Positions 34,544 to 43,876 of a stretch of DNA of 64,000 nucleotides are shown piece by piece. The notes beneath the pieces were generated by a model that did no database searches, was not told the DNA's origin, and was given only the letters and a program-made list of their open reading frames with translations. Position 1 is the stretch's first letter. Every line of letters starts with the position of its first letter. This stretch comes from CAZCGA01 sp964498075. GTDB lineage: Bacteria > Desulfobacterota > Binatia > HRBIN30. The position numbers were made by a program, and so were the translations under genes. The stretch is from positions 62,001 through 126,000 of the forward strand of contig CAZCGA010000001.1 of NCBI GenBank assembly GCA_964498075.1, in the 5' to 3' direction.

Positions 34544-35781
34544 GCACCTCCGTCCCTCGCGCGCACCGGATCCCAGGTCACAGCGAGGGACTCCAGACCG
34601 CGCAGGAAGATCATCGGCTTCCATTTCGGCTCCGCCGATTGCAAAGCCAGGCCCGGCAGGCGCCGCAGGAGCGTTTCGAACGTCAGCTGGCCTTCCAAGC
34701 GCGCCAGCGGGGCGCCGAGACAGAAGTGGATTCCATAGGCGAAGGCCAGGTTCCGATTCGGCGCGCGCCGGAGGTCGAGCACGTCGGGGTCGGGAAACTG
34801 GCGGGGATCACGATTGGCCGACGACATGAACGGCAGCACCATGTCGCCGCGGCGGATCGTGCGATCGTGCCAGTCGATGTCTTCCGTGGCCACCTTGATC
34901 GTCGCCGGCACGGGTCCGTCGTAGCGCAGGAACTCCTCGACCGCATGCGGGGTCAACGCCGGGCTCTGCGTCAGCAGCCGCGTCTGGTCGGAATGACGGA
35001 GCAGATGAAAGAGGCCATTGCCGAGCAGGTTCGTCGTGGTCTCGTGGCCGGCGAACAGCAGCAGCACGCAGTTCGCCACCACCTCTTCGTGGCTCAAGCG
35101 CTCGCCGTCGTGCTCGGCGCGCAGCATCAAGCTCATCAAGTCGTCGCCGGGGTTTCTCCGCCTCGCTGGCAGCAGCGCCAGGAAGTAATCGACCAGTCGC
35201 GCAACACCCTCACGGGCCTCGCCGAAGTTGTCTTTGCCGTCGACCGAACCGCCGAGGTAGGCGGCGAGCCGGTCCGACCACTGCTTGATCAGCTCAATGT
35301 CTTCCGTCGGCGCACCCAGCAACACGGCGATCACCGTCGCCGGCAGCGGAAACGCAACCTCTCTGATGAAGTCCATCGCACCGCGTTCGGCAACCAGATC
35401 GAGCAGCCCATCGACGGTGGCTTGAATGCGCTCGCGGCTCTGTGCGAGCTGGGTCGGCGTGAAGGACTTTTGCAGCAGGCTGCGCAGGCGGGTGTGATCG
35501 GGAGGGTCGCGAAACACCAGCCAGTCGCCGAGGATCTCGCCGACTGCCTGCACCGCCGGCCGGCGACTTGCGTACTTCTCGTCGATCTTCCGAAAGCGGT
35601 CGGAGGAGAACTTGATCGGCTGCTCGAAGATCTCGAGCACGTCCGCGTACCGCGTCACCGCCCAGGCGTTCAGGCTGCTGCTCCAGTGCACCGGCTCGTG
35701 GTCGCGCAAGCAGCGGTAAACGGGGAACGGGTCGTACACGTTGGCGAGTGACTTGAGGTCGAGATCCATCTCCTCGCTCAC
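34540..35781 (-). CDS. Cytochrome P450
   Basis: 413 residues, a soluble bacterial class I type P450 that hydroxylates a hydrophobic substrate using O2 and external electron donors. The I-helix oxygen-binding motif is AGHETT (244-249), the K-helix ExxR is E283/R286 in EEFLRYDGP, and the haem-thiolate cysteine is C354 in FAYGIHFCLGAPLAR. The usual FxxGxHxC pattern has tyrosine before the glycine. No ferredoxin or reductase gene is adjacent. Its ATG overlaps the ligase stop and its stop overlaps the dehydrogenase start, so three catabolic steps are coupled in translation. Confidence 0.95.
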   Translation of the reverse strand: MSEEMDLDLKSLANVYDPFPVYRCLRDHEPVHWSSSLNAWAVTRYADVLEIFEQPIKFSSDRFRKIDEKYASRRPAVQAVGEILGDWLVFRDPPDHTRLRSLLQKSFTPTQLAQSRERIQATVDGLLDLVAERGAMDFIREVAFPLPATVIAVLLGAPTEDIELIKQWSDRLAAYLGGSVDGKDNFGEAREGVARLVDYFLALLPARRRNPGDDLMSLMLRAEHDGERLSHEEVVANCVLLLFAGHETTTNLLGNGLFHLLRHSDQTRLLTQSPALTPHAVEEFLRYDGPVPATIKVATEDIDWHDRTIRRGDMVLPFMSSANRDPRQFPDPDVLDLRRAPNRNLAFAYGIHFCLGAPLARLEGQLTFETLLRRLPGLALQSAEPKWKPMIFLRGLESLAVTWDPVRARDGGA

Positions 35782-37394
35782 CGCGCGGGCTCCGGCGTGT
35801 ACTCGCCTTTCTCCCAGCGCTCGCGCAGCACGAACTTCTGGATCTTCCCGGAACCGGTGAGCGGAAACTCGTCGACGAAGATCCAGTAGCGCGGCGTCTT
35901 CGGCGCGGCGAGATGCTCGCGGACATGGGCGCGCAGCGCTTCCACGGTCGGGCGCTCGCCGTCGTGGACGCGGACGAAGGCGGCGAGCTCCTCGCCCATC
36001 TTCGGGTCGGGAACACCGATCACCGCAACCTCCGCGACGGCGGTATGCTCGTAGAGCACTGCCTCGATCTCGGCGGGAAACAAGTTCTCTCCCCCACGGA
36101 TCACCATCTCCTTGAGCCGTCCGGTGATCTTGCAGTAGCCGCGCGCGTCCATCGTCGCGAGGTCGCCGGTGTGCAGCCAGCCGTCCCGGTCGATGGCCGC
36201 CGCCGTCGCCTCGGGCTTGTCGAAGTACTCATGCATCACCAGGTAGCCGCGGGTACAGAGCTCGCCGACGGCGCCGGGCGGCACCACCGCGCCGGTGACC
36301 GGATCGACGATCTTCACGGCGGTCTGCGGCAGGGGCGTGCCGACGGTCTCCGCCTTGTCCGCAGGTGAGTCGTCCAGTCCGACGCTGGTAATGATGGGTG
36401 AGGATTCCGTCTGGCCGTAGACGATGGTGAAGCTCGCCCCGAGCCGCGACTCGATCGCGTGCACGATTTCGGGGGCGACGTTGGCGCCTCCCGAGGCTAC
36501 GGCGCGCAGCGAGGAGAGATCGCGCCGCTGGAACTCCGGGTGCTCCATCATCGCGATCAGCATCGTCGGCACGCCGAGGAAATGCGTCGCCCGTTCCCGC
36601 TCGACCAGCTCGAGCGCGCGGCCCGGATCGAAGGCCGGGAGGAATGCGTGCGTCGCCTGCATTTGCAGCGGACCCAGCGTCGACAAGACGCAGCCGGCAG
36701 TGTGGAAGAACGGCATTGCGTGAGCATAGACGTCGCCCGCTCCACCGCGGAGGCGCTGCAAGGTGAGACGCGCGTTGTTCGTCAGCCCGCGGTGATGGAG
36801 GAGCGCACCTTTGGGGAACCCCGTCGTGCCCGACGTGTACTGGATCTGGGCTGGGTCGTCCGGTGTCACCACCGGCAGCTCGCGCGAGTCCGCCGCGGCG
36901 GACAGGAACTCATCCCAGTGCTCCATGGCGATGACCTCGCGGAGGTCCGGCAGATCGGCGCGGACCTCTGCGACCGTCTCGGCCATCGGGTTGCCGCGGA
37001 ACGTCGCAACATGGAAGAGCCCGACCGATCGCGACTGTCGGAGAACATAATCGAGCTCGCGCCGGCGGTAGGCGGGATTCACGGTGACGATCACCAGGCC
37101 CGCTAGCCCGGCGCCGAACTCGAGGAGCAGCCACTCCGGAGAGTTCGGCGCCCAGATGGCAATGTGCTCGCCGGGCTCGAAGCGCGCGAGCAATGCCCGC
37201 GCCGTGCGCTCCGCGTCACGCCGCAGCTCGGCGAACGTCCAAGTCTGCCGCACGCCGGGATCGACGCCCCAGGCAACCAGCGCGGTCCGTTCCGGAGCTG
37301 CGGTAGTCGCTGCGCGCAGGACAGATCCGACCGTCGTCTCCAGAATCGGCTCGGACGTGTCGGCCGGCCAGTGCGATTCCGCGAGCGCCCTCAT
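35778..37394 (-). CDS. AMP-dependent acyl-CoA synthetase/ligase
   Basis: 538 residues. Activates a carboxylic acid to its CoA thioester through an acyl-AMP. The P-loop YTSGTTGFPKG is near residue 190, VYGQTESSP marks the A5 motif, GWLHTGDLATMD the A7 motif, RLKEMVIRGGENLFPAEIE the A8 hinge, and the C-terminal catalytic lysine is in PLTGSGKIQKFVLRE. It belongs to the FadD3/fatty-acyl-like group rather than the acetyl-CoA synthetases. The substrate may be a fatty, aromatic or steroid-derived acid; the P450 and dehydrogenases around it suggest a hydrophobic compound. Confidence 0.94.
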   Translation of the reverse strand: MRALAESHWPADTSEPILETTVGSVLRAATTAAPERTALVAWGVDPGVRQTWTFAELRRDAERTARALLARFEPGEHIAIWAPNSPEWLLLEFGAGLAGLVIVTVNPAYRRRELDYVLRQSRSVGLFHVATFRGNPMAETVAEVRADLPDLREVIAMEHWDEFLSAAADSRELPVVTPDDPAQIQYTSGTTGFPKGALLHHRGLTNNARLTLQRLRGGAGDVYAHAMPFFHTAGCVLSTLGPLQMQATHAFLPAFDPGRALELVERERATHFLGVPTMLIAMMEHPEFQRRDLSSLRAVASGGANVAPEIVHAIESRLGASFTIVYGQTESSPIITSVGLDDSPADKAETVGTPLPQTAVKIVDPVTGAVVPPGAVGELCTRGYLVMHEYFDKPEATAAAIDRDGWLHTGDLATMDARGYCKITGRLKEMVIRGGENLFPAEIEAVLYEHTAVAEVAVIGVPDPKMGEELAAFVRVHDGERPTVEALRAHVREHLAAPKTPRYWIFVDEFPLTGSGKIQKFVLRERWEKGEYTPEPAR

Positions 37395-37455
37395 TCACCT
37401 CCGTCTACTGTGTTCGGGCGCTCGGTGACAAGCAACTCTTCGTGTATCGAGTCCG

Positions 37456-38328
37456 TCACTTTGCCCCGCGCAGGCGACTGAGAATCTCTTCCATCGTTCC
37501 GCGCGTCGGCGTGCGCTCCTCGAGGATCTCCTCCATGCGCGTGCGGATGTACTGCTTCCACTCGGGGTGCGGGAAGATGTAGAAGCGCTCGGCGCGTATG
37601 GCCTCGAAGACGACGGCGGCCACCATGCTGGGTGGCGATCCGGCCGCGAGCAGCTGACGCCCCATCTGCTCCATCTCTTCCGATCCGGGCATCTTCGGCG
37701 CCGTCTCGCCCAACTCCGCCGGGCGGTTGCGCTCGGCGTCGAAGATGCGCGTGTTCACGAAGCCGGGGCAGAGCACCGAGACGCGCACCGGCGACCCGAT
37801 CATGGTCAGCTCATGGTGCAGGGTTTCCGACAGGGTCACCACACCGAACTTCGAGACGTTGTACGCCGCCATGCCCGGGCCGGAGATCATCCCCGCCATC
37901 GATGCGGTGTTGACGATGTGGCCTTCGACCCCTTGCGACAGCAGAATCGGCGTGAACACGCGCACCCCGTGGATGACGCCCCACAGATTGACGCCGAGGA
38001 CCCACTCCCAATCGGCGACGGTGTTCATCCAGCAGGGCGCCGACATCGCCACGCCGGCGTTGTTACAGAGGACGTGCACGGCGCCGAACTTCTCGAGCGT
38101 CGCCTGCGCCAGCCGTTCCACCTCGGCTGCCTTCGACACGTCGGTGCGTACCGCCAACGCCTGCGCTCCCGACGCTTCGATCTCGCGCGCCGCCTGCTCG
38201 AGCGCCGCCGGTTCCACGTCTGCGAGCACTACCTTCATCCCTGCTTGCGCGAAACGCTGCGCCAAGGCGCGCCCGATACCACTCGCCGCCCCGGTGACGA
38301 CAGCGACCTTGTCTTTGAATTCCTTCAT
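37456..38328 (-). CDS. SDR family NAD(P)-dependent oxidoreductase
   Basis: 290 residues from ATG at 38328 with GGGAGGATGGC upstream; a longer open frame upstream is spurious. The cofactor motif is VVTGAASGIGRALAQ, the NNAG motif LCNNAGVAM follows, and the catalytic residues are S in VNTASMAG, then Y and K in AAYNVSKFG. An acidic residue after the second strand (VLADVEP) suggests a preference for NAD. It reduces or oxidises a hydroxyl or keto group in the block's catabolic pathway; the long C-terminal tail (RMEEILEERTPTR) is typical of SDRs in lipid or steroid clusters. Confidence 0.92.
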   Translation of the reverse strand: MKEFKDKVAVVTGAASGIGRALAQRFAQAGMKVVLADVEPAALEQAAREIEASGAQALAVRTDVSKAAEVERLAQATLEKFGAVHVLCNNAGVAMSAPCWMNTVADWEWVLGVNLWGVIHGVRVFTPILLSQGVEGHIVNTASMAGMISGPGMAAYNVSKFGVVTLSETLHHELTMIGSPVRVSVLCPGFVNTRIFDAERNRPAELGETAPKMPGSEEMEQMGRQLLAAGSPPSMVAAVVFEAIRAERFYIFPHPEWKQYIRTRMEEILEERTPTRGTMEEILSRLRGAK

Positions 38329-38506
38329 GCCATCCTCCCGTCTCCTGGATGCGCAGACTGCCGGAGCAACCGCAAGCCCTCGACGCCGCGATCCCGGTTT
38401 GTCGGCCGTCGTGGGCTGGGGCGAACAGCTCTGTTGAGCAGCCCGAAATCGGACGGGTGAAACCGAGGACCCGCGTGGAGCGGATCCCCCGTAGCGCACG
38501 GCCGCG

Positions 38507-39589
38507 TCAGGCGATGACGCTGCGGATGACTTCGCCCGCCTCCATGGCGCGGAAGGCGTCGTTGACACCCTCGATCTTGATGGTCTTCGACACCATCGCG
38601 CCGATGTCCAGGCGGTGGGTTTCGATCAGCTCGACGAAGCGCGGGAAGTCGCGGCGCACTTGCGCCGAGCCGTACTTGCAGCCCTTCACGGTCTTCTGCT
38701 CGAAGAAGATGCCGAACGCCGGCAGCGTGAACTGCGCATCGAAGCGCGCCATGCCGACGATGATCACCTCGCCGCCGCGACGCGCCAGGTTGTAAGTGGT
38801 GAGGATGGTCTCCGGCAGACCGATCACCTCGAAGGCGTAGTCGGCGCCGCGTCCGCCGGTGAGGGCTTTCACCTGCTCGATCGGGTCGCCCTTGGACGGG
38901 TCGATGACATCGGTCGCGCCGAGCTTGGTAGCGGTCTTGCGCTTCAGCTCCTGCGGGTCGATGGCGATGATGCGCCCGGCGCCGGCGATGCGCGCGCCCT
39001 GGATCACCGCCTGGCCGACGCCGCCGCAGCCGAGGACGGCGACGCTCGCGCCCGGCCTCACCTTCGCCGTGTTGAGCGCCGCACCGACGCCGGTGGTGAC
39101 GCCGCAACCGATCAGGGCGAGCTGCGCGTCCGGGAGATCGGTCTCCACCTTCACGACCGACGACTCGTCGACCGTCATCACGTTGGAGAACGTCCCGAGG
39201 CCGGTCATGCAGAAGTACATGCTGCCATCGGGCCGTGTGCCGCGCATCGCCATCGACACGTCGTTCTCGCGCTCGCACAGCTCGGATTGATCGCGCAGGC
39301 AGTGCCAGCACGCGCCGCAGGCGGGCACGAAGGAAGCGACGACGCGGTCGCCCTTCTGCACGCGCGTCACCTCGGCCCCGACTTCGGCGACACGCCCGGC
39401 GCCCTCGTGGCCGAGCACCATACCGGGCGGCACGGGAACGTAGCCGCGCATGATGGACAGATCAGAGTGGCAGACGCCGCTCGCCCCGATCTCGACGACG
39501 ACGTCGCGCGGCCCGGGCGGGTTGGGCTTCAATTGCTCGATGGCAAGGCTCTTGGCATCTCCGACGTAGACGGCAGCTTTCATTGGCAT
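38507..39589 (-). CDS. Zinc-dependent alcohol dehydrogenase (MDR family)
   Basis: 360 residues. Catalytic zinc ligands are in GVCHSDLS and GHEGAG, structural zinc in CGACWHCLRDQSELC, and the cofactor fold has VAVLGCGGVGQAVIQG. An adjacent D in IIAIDPQELK favours NAD. It is a paralogue of the dehydrogenase at 33455-34543 (both carry the LIGCGVTTG.GAALNTA segment). It probably oxidises an alcohol in the same degradation route. 79 bases separate it from the LLM oxidoreductase upstream. Confidence 0.93.
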   Translation of the reverse strand: MPMKAAVYVGDAKSLAIEQLKPNPPGPRDVVVEIGASGVCHSDLSIMRGYVPVPPGMVLGHEGAGRVAEVGAEVTRVQKGDRVVASFVPACGACWHCLRDQSELCERENDVSMAMRGTRPDGSMYFCMTGLGTFSNVMTVDESSVVKVETDLPDAQLALIGCGVTTGVGAALNTAKVRPGASVAVLGCGGVGQAVIQGARIAGAGRIIAIDPQELKRKTATKLGATDVIDPSKGDPIEQVKALTGGRGADYAFEVIGLPETILTTYNLARRGGEVIIVGMARFDAQFTLPAFGIFFEQKTVKGCKYGSAQVRRDFPRFVELIETHRLDIGAMVSKTIKIEGVNDAFRAMEAGEVIRSVIA

Positions 39590-39668
39590 CCTCCGATCGT
39601 GGGAATAGTGGTCGGCATCATTTAGCCTATCTCGGCGCCCAACGGTAGAGGCGGGCGCGGTCCGAGCG

Positions 39669-40676
39669 CTAGGCTGCGGGCGAGAGCCGCGGCAGGACGT
39701 TGTCCGTGAACCGGCGAAAGGTCTCTTCGCTCAGGGGAGCGAGCAGCAGCGACCGTAGCGGCAGATCCGCTTCGAGCCGCAGGAGCGCGTCGCCGACCGC
39801 GCCGGCCGTGCCGTGAATGATCACGCCGTTCATGTAGCGCTCGATCGGGTCGCCCTCGCCGAACGGCATGAAGGCCCCCTTGCCGGCGGGCGCCATCGCC
39901 TCGGCGTTCACGTAGGAATCAACCAGCCAGCGTGCGCCCCGCCGCGCCACCTCTGCCGCTTTGGCTGGAGTGTCGCCGATCGCCACCAGGCGTGCGGTCG
40001 GCACTTCGCGCGCAGCGGGATCGACTCCCGCGGCGCGCAGGCCCTCGTGGTAGAGCGCCAGCTTCCTCCCGATCTCCGCATGGCTAGAGTGCGGATCCAT
40101 CAGGATCGCGAAGCCGTCGCGCGCCGCGCGGCTGATGGAGTCCTCGGACGAGGCGGCGAGCCATACCGGTGGGTGCGGCTGCTGGAGGGGTTTCGGAAGC
40201 ACCTCGACGTTTTCGAAGGCGTGAAAGCGGCCCGCGAACGTGAGCCGCTCGGCGCGCCACGCCGCCAGGACGATGTCGACGGCCTCGCGGAAGCGCGCGG
40301 CGCTCTCCTCCGGCGGCACACCGAACACCTCGAACTCTTGTCGATGGAAGCCGCGTCCGGCGCCCCAGTTGACGCGCCCGCCGGACAAGACGTCGAGCAG
40401 CGCCACCTCCTCCGCGAGCCGGAGCGGGTGGTAGAACGCCGCCAGCGAGACCGCCGTGCCGATGCGGATCCGCCGCGTGCGCGCCGCCACCAGTGTCGCC
40501 ATCATGTGAATCGACGGGCACACGCTGAACGTCTGGAAGTGGTGCTCGGCGAGCCAGACGGCCTCGTAGCCCGAACGGTCCATGATCTCGATCCGATCGA
40601 GGGCGCGGTCGTAGACGTTTCCGATGGGCACCCGGCGGTCCGGCCAGGCGAAGAACTGCAGGACTCCGACTTTCAT
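39669..40676 (-). CDS. LLM class flavin-dependent oxidoreductase (luciferase-like)
   Basis: 335 residues. The TIM-barrel of bacterial luciferase-like enzymes is clear: YEAVWLAEHHFQTFSVCPS, RIRIGTAVSLAAFYHPLRLA, VNWGAGRGFHRQEFEVFG and PPVWLAASSEDSI. These enzymes use FMNH2 or F420 with O2 to oxidise or reduce hydrophobic substrates. It is the first gene of the minus-strand catabolic block and is divergent from comM. The cofactor cannot be decided from the sequence alone. Confidence 0.9.
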   Translation of the reverse strand: MKVGVLQFFAWPDRRVPIGNVYDRALDRIEIMDRSGYEAVWLAEHHFQTFSVCPSIHMMATLVAARTRRIRIGTAVSLAAFYHPLRLAEEVALLDVLSGGRVNWGAGRGFHRQEFEVFGVPPEESAARFREAVDIVLAAWRAERLTFAGRFHAFENVEVLPKPLQQPHPPVWLAASSEDSISRAARDGFAILMDPHSSHAEIGRKLALYHEGLRAAGVDPAAREVPTARLVAIGDTPAKAAEVARRGARWLVDSYVNAEAMAPAGKGAFMPFGEGDPIERYMNGVIIHGTAGAVGDALLRLEADLPLRSLLLAPLSEETFRRFTDNVLPRLSPAA

Positions 40677-40810
40677 GTGCGCAAGGTCTTACTACAGCTG
40701 CGGTCGGGGCGACAGCGGAGTGCACGAACCACCCTGTGGGCGCTAGCTTGTTGTCAGCTTGATTCCTTGATGTGCTCTGTTTAGAGTTGCGGTCAGGAGG
40801 ATTGTCATTC

Positions 40811-42337
40811 GTGCTGGCGACGGTACTTTCTAGTGCTGTTCATGGTATCGATGCGTTGCTCGTCGAAGTGCAGGTCGATATTGCCTCCGGCTTGCCGCAG
40901 ATGGCCGTCGTCGGGTTGCCGGAGGGCGCGGTCAAGGAGAGCAAGGACCGGGTGCGCTCGGCGCTGAAGAACTCGGGCTACGAGTTCCCGCAACGCAAGA
41001 TCACCATCAACCTGGCGCCGGCGGACATCAAGAAGGAAGGCTCGGCGTACGACCTGCCGATCGGGCTTGGCATTCTCGCCGCGTGCGGCATGCTGCCGAC
41101 GCAGGCGCTGCTCGAGTACTCGATCCTCGGCGAGCTGTCGCTGGACGGGCGCGTGAAGGCCGTGCGCGGGGCGCTGCCGATCGCCGCGGCCGCCAACGAC
41201 AACGGGCTGCGCGGGATCTTGCTGCCGGCGGAGAACGCCCGCGAAGCCGCGGTGGTGAACGGCGTCGACATCATTCCGGTTGGGACTCTGTCCGAAGCAT
41301 TCGAGTTCCTGCGCGGCGAACGCGCCATCACGCCCACCCGCGTCGACCTGCAGAGCGTGTTTGCACACCACGCGGAGCACGAGCTGGACTTCAACGAAGT
41401 GAAGGGGCAGGAGCACGTCAAGCGGGCGCTCGAAGTCGCCGCCGGCGGCGGGCACAACGTGATCATGGTGGGGCCGCCGGGGTCGGGCAAGACGATGCTC
41501 GCCAAGCGGCTGCCGACGATCTTGCCGGCGCTCACCTTGGCCGAGGCGATCGAGACGACGCGGGTGCACAGCGTCATGGGCTTGATGGATGGGCAGGCGC
41601 TGGTGACGACCCGGCCGTTTCGCTCGCCACATCACACCATCAGCGACGCCGGGCTCATCGGCGGCGGCACGATCCCCAAGCCCGGCGAGGTGAGCCTGGC
41701 GCACCACGGCGTCCTGTTCCTCGACGAGCTGCCGGAGTTCCGCAAGAACGTCCTCGAGGTCTTGCGCCAGCCGCTCGAAGAGATGCGCATCACCATCTCG
41801 CGCGCCGTCGGCTCGATCACCTATCCGGCGAACGTCATGCTAGTCGCGGCGATGAACCCGTGCCCGTGCGGCTTCTTCGGTGATCCACAGAAGGACTGCA
41901 CCTGCTCGACGCTGCAGATCCAGCGCTACCGCGCCAAGATCTCCGGGCCGCTGCTGGACCGCATCGACATCCAGGCCGAGGTCCCCGCCGTGCGCTACAA
42001 GGAGCTGGCGGACCAGACGGCCGGGGAGTCGTCCGCCGTCATCCGCGGCCGGGTCGACCGCGCCCGCGACGTGCAGTTAGAGCGCTTCCGCGGCCGCAAG
42101 ATCTTCTGCAACGCGCAGATGAGTGCGCGTGACCTGAAGCACTTCTGCCGGACCGATGCCGCGGCGGAGAAGCTGCTCGAAACGGCGATGGCCAAGCTCG
42201 GCCTCAGTGCACGCGCCTACACGCGCATTCTCAAAGTGGCGCGCACCATCGCCGACCTCGACGGGCACGCGGAGATCACCGCCGCCCAGGTCGCCGAGGC
42301 GATTCAGTACCGCAGCCTAGACCGATCGTTTCACTGA
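40811..42337 (+). CDS. comM: ComM/YifB family Mg-chelatase-like AAA+ ATPase
   Basis: About 508 residues from GTG at 40811, ten bases after AGGAGG, which gives the family's usual start LATVLSSAVHGIDA. An N-terminal Lon-protease-like domain (about 1-170, DLPIGLGILAACGML) precedes the AAA+ domain with Walker A GPPGSGKTMLAK, Walker B GVLFLDELPEF and a C-terminal Mg-chelatase domain (LSARAYTRILKVARTIADL). ComM is a helicase that promotes branch migration during natural transformation. A dprA gene in the same window agrees with a competence role. Confidence 0.93.
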   Translation: MLATVLSSAVHGIDALLVEVQVDIASGLPQMAVVGLPEGAVKESKDRVRSALKNSGYEFPQRKITINLAPADIKKEGSAYDLPIGLGILAACGMLPTQALLEYSILGELSLDGRVKAVRGALPIAAAANDNGLRGILLPAENAREAAVVNGVDIIPVGTLSEAFEFLRGERAITPTRVDLQSVFAHHAEHELDFNEVKGQEHVKRALEVAAGGGHNVIMVGPPGSGKTMLAKRLPTILPALTLAEAIETTRVHSVMGLMDGQALVTTRPFRSPHHTISDAGLIGGGTIPKPGEVSLAHHGVLFLDELPEFRKNVLEVLRQPLEEMRITISRAVGSITYPANVMLVAAMNPCPCGFFGDPQKDCTCSTLQIQRYRAKISGPLLDRIDIQAEVPAVRYKELADQTAGESSAVIRGRVDRARDVQLERFRGRKIFCNAQMSARDLKHFCRTDAAAEKLLETAMAKLGLSARAYTRILKVARTIADLDGHAEITAAQVAEAIQYRSLDRSFH

Positions 42338-42432
42338 CGTCGCACTATCCGAGCAACCGACGACGTCGATTCGCGCTCGCCCATCCAAACGCACTGAGGC
42401 GCCCCGCGAGCCCCATCATGCCCCACGTGGAG

Positions 42433-43749
42433 TCACCGCAGCATTTGCACCGACACCTGCATCGGCGCGTCGCGGGCGCGCATGAACTCGCGGGCGTCGA
42501 CCTCGGGTGGGAGGGCGTAGTCGGAGGAGATGAAGCGGTGCGCTCCGGCGCCGACGTCACCCCAGCGGTCGAGCTGGTAGCCGATGCCGGGCTCTTCTCC
42601 AGGAACGTCTTCCGGGGGATCGACCTGGCCGTGGTCTTCCCGATAGAGCAGGCGGCGGCGCAGGGTGGCGAGCGACGGGCTGACGTCCATCGACTGCACC
42701 ATACTCACCTCGGGGCCGACGAGGGCGAACCAGGAATCAGACAACTGATTGAGGGCGGCTTTCGCCGCGCTCATCGTCCCATCGATCGGTAGAGGCGCCG
42801 GCAGACTGGGACTCAGGATCGACCAGCCCCGCAGGTCGCGGAAATCGAGCACCACCCTGATTATGATGTTCCCGAAGAAGTACTGCGGCGGGAAGTTGAG
42901 CTTCAAGCCCACCGGCAGTTCGGCGAAGTCGCGGTAGAAGTAGGTATACGAGCCGAAGGTGGGCGAGCGAATGCCCCAGCCGATGCGCACCCGCTGGCGC
43001 TGGCAGCGGATGACCCGAATCGGTCCTTGCCGCCAGCCCACAAACTCGGTGCTCAGGTCGTCCTCGGTGCGCGAGAAGTGGAGGAGTCCCCACAGGAAGG
43101 TCGCCGTCGCGCGTACTTTGAGCCGATCCAGCACGTTGGTTTCCGTCTCCGTCGCGGTGTCGCGGACGGCCAGATAGTTCGGTACGCCGTGGCGGAACCC
43201 GAGGCTGACGCGCGCCCCCGACACGCGATCGGCGGCGGGATCGTACTGCACGTAGGAAGTCGTGGCACGCGGCGCGCCATCGTCGAAGGCCGCGAGGTAT
43301 GCCCATCGGATAGTGCCGGCGAGCGGATCGTCGATGCGGATCTCAGCGACGCGTGCTGCACCGGCGAAGCCCATCGGTTGGGTGCGCTCGCCGGCATCGG
43401 CAGCCATGAAGAAGAGCACGTCGTTGTCATCGAAGACTCCGGGGGAATCGTCGGGATTCGGCTCCGGTCCTTGATCCAGCGCCCAACGCCCCAGGGCGTC
43501 CCGCTCGTCGACCTGGAAGGGAATGGGATGGCACGACTCGGCACACGCGAACACCGTGAGCCGGGTGATGGGTGTACCGTTGAGCGCGGTGACGTCGCTG
43601 CCGGAGATGCTGATGACGTCGCTAAAGCGGAAGGCCGCGTTGGGCATGGGCGCTGCCGCAAGCCGCGCGGCCGCCAACAGCACCACCGCCGCTGGCGACA
43701 TCGACCAGCCGCGCAGCCGCGCCCACGGCGGTCTGTGGTGCTGTCCCAC
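42433..43749 (-). CDS. Secreted protein of unknown function
   Basis: About 438 residues from a GTG at 43749, chosen because it gives a basic n-region (HHRPPWARLRGW) before the hydrophobic core SPAAVVLLAAARLAAA; ATG at 43701 is the alternative. The mature part is beta-rich, with FDDNDVLFFMAADAGER and EIRIDDPLAGTIRWAYLAAF, and no cofactor or catalytic motif that I recognise. It is transcribed divergently from the DUF1302 porin-like gene across a shared promoter region, so it probably serves the same envelope transport cluster. Confidence 0.72.
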   Translation of the reverse strand: MGQHHRPPWARLRGWSMSPAAVVLLAAARLAAAPMPNAAFRFSDVISISGSDVTALNGTPITRLTVFACAESCHPIPFQVDERDALGRWALDQGPEPNPDDSPGVFDDNDVLFFMAADAGERTQPMGFAGAARVAEIRIDDPLAGTIRWAYLAAFDDGAPRATTSYVQYDPAADRVSGARVSLGFRHGVPNYLAVRDTATETETNVLDRLKVRATATFLWGLLHFSRTEDDLSTEFVGWRQGPIRVIRCQRQRVRIGWGIRSPTFGSYTYFYRDFAELPVGLKLNFPPQYFFGNIIIRVVLDFRDLRGWSILSPSLPAPLPIDGTMSAAKAALNQLSDSWFALVGPEVSMVQSMDVSPSLATLRRRLLYREDHGQVDPPEDVPGEEPGIGYQLDRWGDVGAGAHRFISSDYALPPEVDAREFMRARDAPMQVSVQMLR

Positions 43750-43772
43750 AGGCGGCACGATGCAGAAATTGC

Positions 43773-43802
43773 TTGACAATCGTTGCGGGGCTCGCGTAGA
43801 GG
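43773..43802 (+). promoter_or_regulatory. Possible sigma70-type promoter for the DUF1302 operon
   Basis: A perfect -35 box TTGACA at 43773-43778 is followed after 18 bases by TAGAGG, which matches TATAAT at three positions only. It lies about 75 bases before the ATG at 43877. Confidence 0.4.
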
Positions 43803-43876
43803 AACGCTGGCACTCGTCAACATTCTGGGCATTCACTTGGGTGGCACTGGTGGACGAACGCAAGAGGAGGGTCCCG

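Noticed and set aside
42334..42370. GACGTCG/CGACGTC inverted repeat after comM
   Set aside because: The 18-base loop and lack of a T-run make a terminator unlikely.
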